Shown piece by piece: positions 1-64,000 of a stretch of DNA of 64,000 nucleotides (the stretch's first letter is position 1; every line of letters starts with the position of its first letter). The notes beneath the pieces are model-generated. The model made no database searches. It was not told the DNA's origin and saw only the letters and a list, made by a program, of their open reading frames with translations. The DNA comes from Oasisia sp. SBJ-2009. Its lineage: Eukaryota; Annelida; Polychaeta; Sabellida; Siboglinidae. Location of the stretch: positions 49,406,013-49,470,012 of the forward strand of contig OZ024861.1 of the NCBI GenBank assembly GCA_964017155.1, written 5' to 3'. A program made the translations under genes and the position numbers.

Positions 1-299
1 GGGTTACTGTTCCACTCCAACGACTCGACATGCATGAATGATTACATGTTAACATGGCAATATGCACACTTATGTATGCACACATCTTACAGTTAGCACT
101 ATAACGGACGGACGGACGGACGGACGGACGGACGGACGGACGGACGGACGGACGGACGGACGGACGGACGGACGGACGGACGGACGGACGGACGGACGGA
201 CGATGATGGATAAATAATAACAGTTTAAATTAATAATTTAAATACAACATAGTCTAAAATTATATATACACACTGTATACATATATGTGTGTATGTATG

Positions 300-333
<34 letters not shown>

Positions 334-429
334 CGTATATATATATATATACATACAGATATACATATATCAAACATGAATATTGAAAGAAAACAACAAA
401 TCGTGTCTTAAATAAAAGCGACTACTTAC
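1..429. other. Intron after exon 37 (continues outside window), with microsatellites
   Basis: Mostly simple sequence: an ACGG tetranucleotide run at about 112-202 and TA-rich dinucleotide runs at about 263-370. No coding exon seen. Confidence 0.6.
112..202. repeat. (ACGG)n tetranucleotide microsatellite
   Basis: About 22 tandem copies of a four-base unit (cgga), essentially perfect. Confidence 0.95.
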
Positions 430-59737
<59,308 letters not shown>

Positions 59738-59869
59738 CTTGCGGTCCTCGGCAGTTGTCTCCCCGGCCTGGCACGGCCCGTCTGCCGTACCGTACCACAA
59801 GACGGCAACACTCGCTCGATCTCCTTCGCTCACGAAGCTGTTGGCGCAACGCAATGCAACGCAACGGCG

Positions 59870-59899
59870 TTACACCATCGGCTGACGTATCCGTGGCAT
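59870..59899 (-). other. Short upstream ORF in possible 5' leader
   Basis: ATG at 59,899 followed by eight codons and TAA at 59,870. It counts only if transcription starts above 59,899, which is uncertain. Confidence 0.35.
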
Positions 59900-60080
59900 G
59901 GTTGGACACCGACTGGTCTTTTAATAAAGTAATAAACCGAGCGAGTCTGTAGTGTCGACTCGTGCCATACGCCGTGACGAAGTAACGGAGAAGGGTGTCA
60001 GCGGGGCAAAGGTGAACCCCATCGGCTACCCGATGGCGCCCAGTCCGTGGCTCGGTCTGTCGCCGCGACGCACGTTGATT
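59900..60080 (-). promoter_or_regulatory. Candidate promoter of the giant gene
   Basis: A relatively CpG-rich stretch just upstream of exon 1 with a weak TATA-like TATTAAAAG at 59,918-59,926 on the minus strand. Position is the main argument; no transcript evidence. Confidence 0.35.
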
Positions 60081-60419
60081 GACATCGATGGCTGGCAGAT
60101 CGTCGTCTGTTTTTGTTATGTTCCGATATTGTTTTTACGAGATTTGTTTGTCAAGTTGCGTATCACAACCTGTCACCTGTAGAGTGTCAAAAAGACAAAC
60201 CATGGGTCGTGAAATAAGAGCTGCCACACGAGCAGGAACTCGTCAAATGTGCCTCTATAAGTCCCCGGGGCCATCCGACTACCTCCGGGGAAGCACCCGC
60301 TTCGTGTGTCTAATTTTGTACATATTTGTGTAGCTTGTACGCCAACGTTAGTTTGGTGGGTTTTTAGCTGCGCCTTTGAATAAACGAATGCACGCCCGCA
60401 CACATACATAATGCAGGTC

Positions 60420-60705
60420 CACACACGCACACACACGCGCACATAATATTTACACATCATGCATATATACATGCAAGAGCGTATGTACACAAACACACAC
60501 ACACACAAACACGCACACACACACGCGCACAAACATACACACGCGCGCGCACACGCAATACGCACACACATACAAACATGCACGCGCGCACACACGCACG
60601 CACGCACACATATACACGCGCGCACACGCGCACACACACACACACACACACGTACGCACACACACTCACAAATACACACACGCACGCACGCATAACACAC
60701 ACGTA
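60420..60705. repeat. CA/CGCA-rich microsatellite cluster
   Basis: About 280 bp of mixed CACA, CGCG and CGCA runs. Confidence 0.9.
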
Positions 60706-61079
60706 CATACACACCGGATCGTCCGAACGCACGCTGGCGTGCACGCATGCAGAACAGGCGCATGCATACGCAACACATGTGCATGCACGTAGATCACACA
60801 TATTCACTCGCGCATTTAATACATGTACACAGTTTTGAAAATTATAATATATAAATCGAGCAAACCAGCTACGGGATGTTTGTGGCTGAAGGATGAAGGA
60901 CATCCTCTCCGCGGTTAATCTAATATACCCCAACGCTAGTTGACATACACCACCTGCCGTTACTCTACCGGGGGTTCGTAAGGTGCCTCTCCTACAACTT
61001 CCCACCATCTGCCTGAACCCCAGCATTGTGTTTCACACGTAAAAAACCATTCTAAGATGACTCTGCTTGTTTACCGAGC

Positions 61080-61465
61080 AACAACACGGCCCTCTCCTCC
61101 TTTCGTAATCCTTTCCTCCTTCCGTAAACTTCTCCTCCTTTCATAATCCCCTCATAATCCTCTCCTCCTTTCATAATCCTCTTTTCCTTACGTAATCCTC
61201 TCCTCCTTCCGTAATCCCCTCCTCCTTCCATAATCATCTCCTCCTTTCACAATCCTCTCCTCCTTCCACAATCCTCTCCTCCTTTCATAGTCATCCCTCC
61301 TTTCATAATCCTCTCCCCCTTTCATAATCCTCTCCTCCTTTCATAATCCTCTCTTCCTTCCGTAATCCTCTCCTCCTTCCGTAATCCCCTCCTCCTCTCG
61401 TAATCCTCTCCTCCTTCCACAATCCTCTCCTCCTTCCGTAATCCCCTCCTGCTTCCGTAGTAATC
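61080..61465. repeat. ~19-20-bp pyrimidine-rich minisatellite
   Basis: About 20 irregular copies of CCTCTCCTCCTTTCATAAT. The plus strand is almost purely pyrimidine between short AT steps. Confidence 0.9.
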
Positions 61466-62663
61466 CCACCCTCCGTCATCAGCCTTGCCTCACTAGGAGT
61501 CACCCAAGCGAATCGCAGCTCCACCGAGATGAACGATGACATTCTTCAGCATTTTATATTTAAATCGGCGGTGTTTGCTCAATACAGACGCCTTGTAGCC
61601 TGACACTCGAGTCTCACACCTTGCCGCGGGCGTGGGACGGGTCGGGGCGCTAGGTTGAGTCAGGCCAGGGCCTCTCCCTCGGGGTGGAACTGACACCGGA
61701 AGTGGATGTTCTCCGTCGTTGGTTCGCTACGTCCGGGTGAATACGTGATGGATCGGGCGTCGGGCGTCACAGGGGTAAGGGTATTTTTAACTTGAAAATC
61801 ATTAACCCTCAGGGAATGGTGAAAACACGATGCAATGACGTCACGTTTCCGGATTCACGTGACACTGCATGACTCTTTGCTCTGACGTTTCGGAGTAAGT
61901 TGAATGCCGAGCGTGTCGGTCTATCGACCGAAATACTATAAAAAGATAACAAACACATGTCTTGATAGTTATTGCCATATTTCGACACTTATGTAGAATT
62001 CGGACTCACCTCGATTTTGCCTTTATGACTGTGTATTTGCGTATATTGGATACCACACACAAACTCTAATTCTAAGCATGATCAATCAGCATTCCCAGGT
62101 ATATTTATGTTTCACAAATATTGCATTTTGAAAGTATATCGTTATTTTAATTTTTATTTCATAGTTGGCCTGAGAGCCAATCAGCGTCTCTACGCTAATC
62201 TGGGGTAAGGCCGTCCTAGCGGGTAACAAATGCAGAGCGTTACTTTCCCCAGGTAGAGCTGAGGGGCTTAAAAGTGCTGCCACCTCGCGGAGCCTGGGTA
62301 ACCGAGGTAACAATACCGTCTAAGTGAGGTTTAGTCAAGAACGACGAGTGTGTATGGTAGGCCAACTTAATTTGTTTTTGACTTGTAGTTAAAAATTGCA
62401 GTTTTTGACTAGCGATTGGCTGAAGAGGGGAAGATTCTTCATCCAACCCTGACCACTGGCCACTGGCCACGTTAGCCGGATGGCCGCTGGTGAGAGATAG
62501 TTTGTGTTAGAAAATGCTGTTGCAATGAAAATGTGGCCGTATAATCCGGGTGACCGGTGTAGAGGGGGCCGTATAAGAAAGGGTCTACTGTATATATGCG
62601 TCAAGTTGCAAAGTATATAAAGTATCTGCAAAGTTCAATATGTACACATCGCGCTGTGTATTC

Positions 62664-62815
<152 letters not shown>

Positions 62816-63597
62816 CACATGGTTATATCAGCGTTCGGCGTGTTTATAAACACGATCCTGTTGCCCGATTATATTCCCTGGATCAGCACTTCGAGGTGTG
62901 AATAGATGCGGCCGGCCGAAACAAGAGACAAGTTGCTGCGCTGATCGAAGCGTCATCGGTCGCTGCCGCTCCCGTACCTGTTGCGTAATTTTGTACCGGG
63001 CGACGTTCGTGGGGCGTGGCAGAGACTGGCTGTCCGAGCACGCGTGGCTGTCCGTCGAACGATCATGGGATGTGACGAATATGTTGCGCCGAGCAAGTCA
63101 AACTCGAAAGAAGCGCATTTAACATGTTCTAAGCTGATACAGGTATAAGTAATGATTTAATTTGAAAGAAATGATCTTACTGATAACATTGAAAGTCGTC
63201 GAAATGGCATCGATCGATGGCTTGTCTCTCCAATTTGATTACCCGGACGTGAACCAGCACCATGACATTTAAAGGCAAAACAAAGTTAATTGTTTCGTGG
63301 CATACACCTAATAGAGTTAATATAAAGACGGTAAATATAAAATTGTTTATTATTGTTATCGCTGAAATCATCCCATCAACTGATGATACATGACTACATG
63401 TCTACTTCAAAGCATTTCTCCTAAAAATGGACCGAGCAAAGTGAACTGTACTTGGACTGGAGGGATTCCAAACAGTACGCCCGCAAATATGAATCAATTT
63501 CTTCAATACTACCGGTTGTTTCAACTATTATTGCAACCGTATGCCGAACAGTAAGGCATAATTACTAAAGTTTACCATAGATTTAACCACATATTTA

Positions 63598-64000
63598 GGC
63601 GGATGGAATATAAATTATGGAATTGGGAGGTAGATGATGTTTCAGCGCTCAGGATTATGCAAACAGTATTTGGTGTGTAAAATGGGGTGGGCATATTTCA
63701 GAATTTGGAGACCCCCCCAAAAAAACAAGGCTGACGAGTCTGTGTAGATGTAGAAAGCATTTCTTATCGAGTAAAACCGGGTCACTTTGATATCCACACG
63801 CTTAGTGTTTGAATACAAACAAATGCATGTAACAAGTGAAAACCGAAGAATATCAAGAAAGACCAGCAGACCATGGAAGATGTTTAAAGACAGGCGGACT
63901 TCACTGCAAAACAAATATTTTGCGACCGTGAGCCGCTATAATTAAACGCTACAATGAATTGAAAGCCAACACGTCTTTCGTTGAGGCCAACATCGTAAGC
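63598..64000. repeat. 403-bp exact duplication, copy 2 (continues outside window)
   Basis: Identical by eye to 54,667-55,069, same orientation, still matching at the last base of the window. Confidence 0.92.

Noticed and set aside
59738..59854. N-terminal extension of exon 1 upstream of the chosen ATG
   Set aside because: The frame is open, but the upstream start is TTG, not ATG, and the signal peptide begins exactly at the internal ATG.
62896..63122. Small Arg-rich ORF upstream of the gene
   Set aside because: Short, no family features and no supporting signals.

Overview
The window is eukaryotic nuclear DNA from an animal. It has AT-rich introns with GT-AG junctions, dense microsatellites and minisatellites, LINE tails, tRNA-derived SINEs and small inverted-repeat transposons. 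The main content is one very large gene on the minus strand. I could assemble 37 coding exons whose reading phases match at every junction, from a signal-peptide exon at 59,737 down to 430; the 3' end lies outside the window. Together they give about 9.2 kb of coding sequence (about 3,072 residues). The combination of tyrosinase modules, very many von Willebrand factor C (VWC, chordin-type CR) modules, Kunitz and EGF modules suggests a lophotrochozoan, most likely a mollusc. That taxonomic call is inference.

Protein order, N to C: signal peptide (exon 1); short amphipathic coiled coil (exon 2); VWC-like and Cys-rich segment (exons 3-5); Kunitz 1 (exons 5-6); VWC half-module (exon 7); tyrosinase domain 1 (exon 8); Gly-Tyr/Phe-Asp pentapeptide repeats and tail (exons 9-10); Cys module (exon 11); EGF (exon 12); Kunitz 2 (exons 12-13); pentapeptides (exons 13-15); VWC half-module, tyrosinase domain 2, long pentapeptide block and tail (exon 16); second Cys module (exon 17); then 23 consecutive VWC modules (exons 18-37), continuing past the window edge. 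The two tyrosinase blocks are an internal duplication. Each has lost a different part of the copper site, so the protein may be structural or a binding scaffold (extracellular matrix, shell, cuticle or adhesive) rather than an ordinary phenoloxidase.

The most unusual feature is at the exon edges. Eleven exon-intron junctions have been copied into tandem arrays with units of 20 to about 80 bp. Most units carry the end of the exon plus its donor or acceptor splice site; in two arrays the acceptor AG is altered and mainly the intronic tract is repeated. Exon 3 is flanked on both sides by different arrays built from its own two splice sites. The exon 36 donor array has about 80 copies of a 24-bp unit in a three-fold higher-order repeat. 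The exon 6 acceptor array has about 76 copies of a 36-bp unit that stays open in the Kunitz reading frame.

Other layers: three nearly identical tandem exons (33-35); six inverted-repeat elements in two related families with 9-14 bp target duplications and hammerhead-like motifs, four of them inserted 4-50 bp downstream of a donor site; a four-copy hAT-like MITE family with 8-bp target duplications; a TTAA-flanked piggyBac-like MITE; LINE 3' fragments; and a 403-bp exact duplication at 54.7 and 63.6 kb. The stretch from about 59.95 to 64 kb is 5' of the gene and holds no gene I can support.
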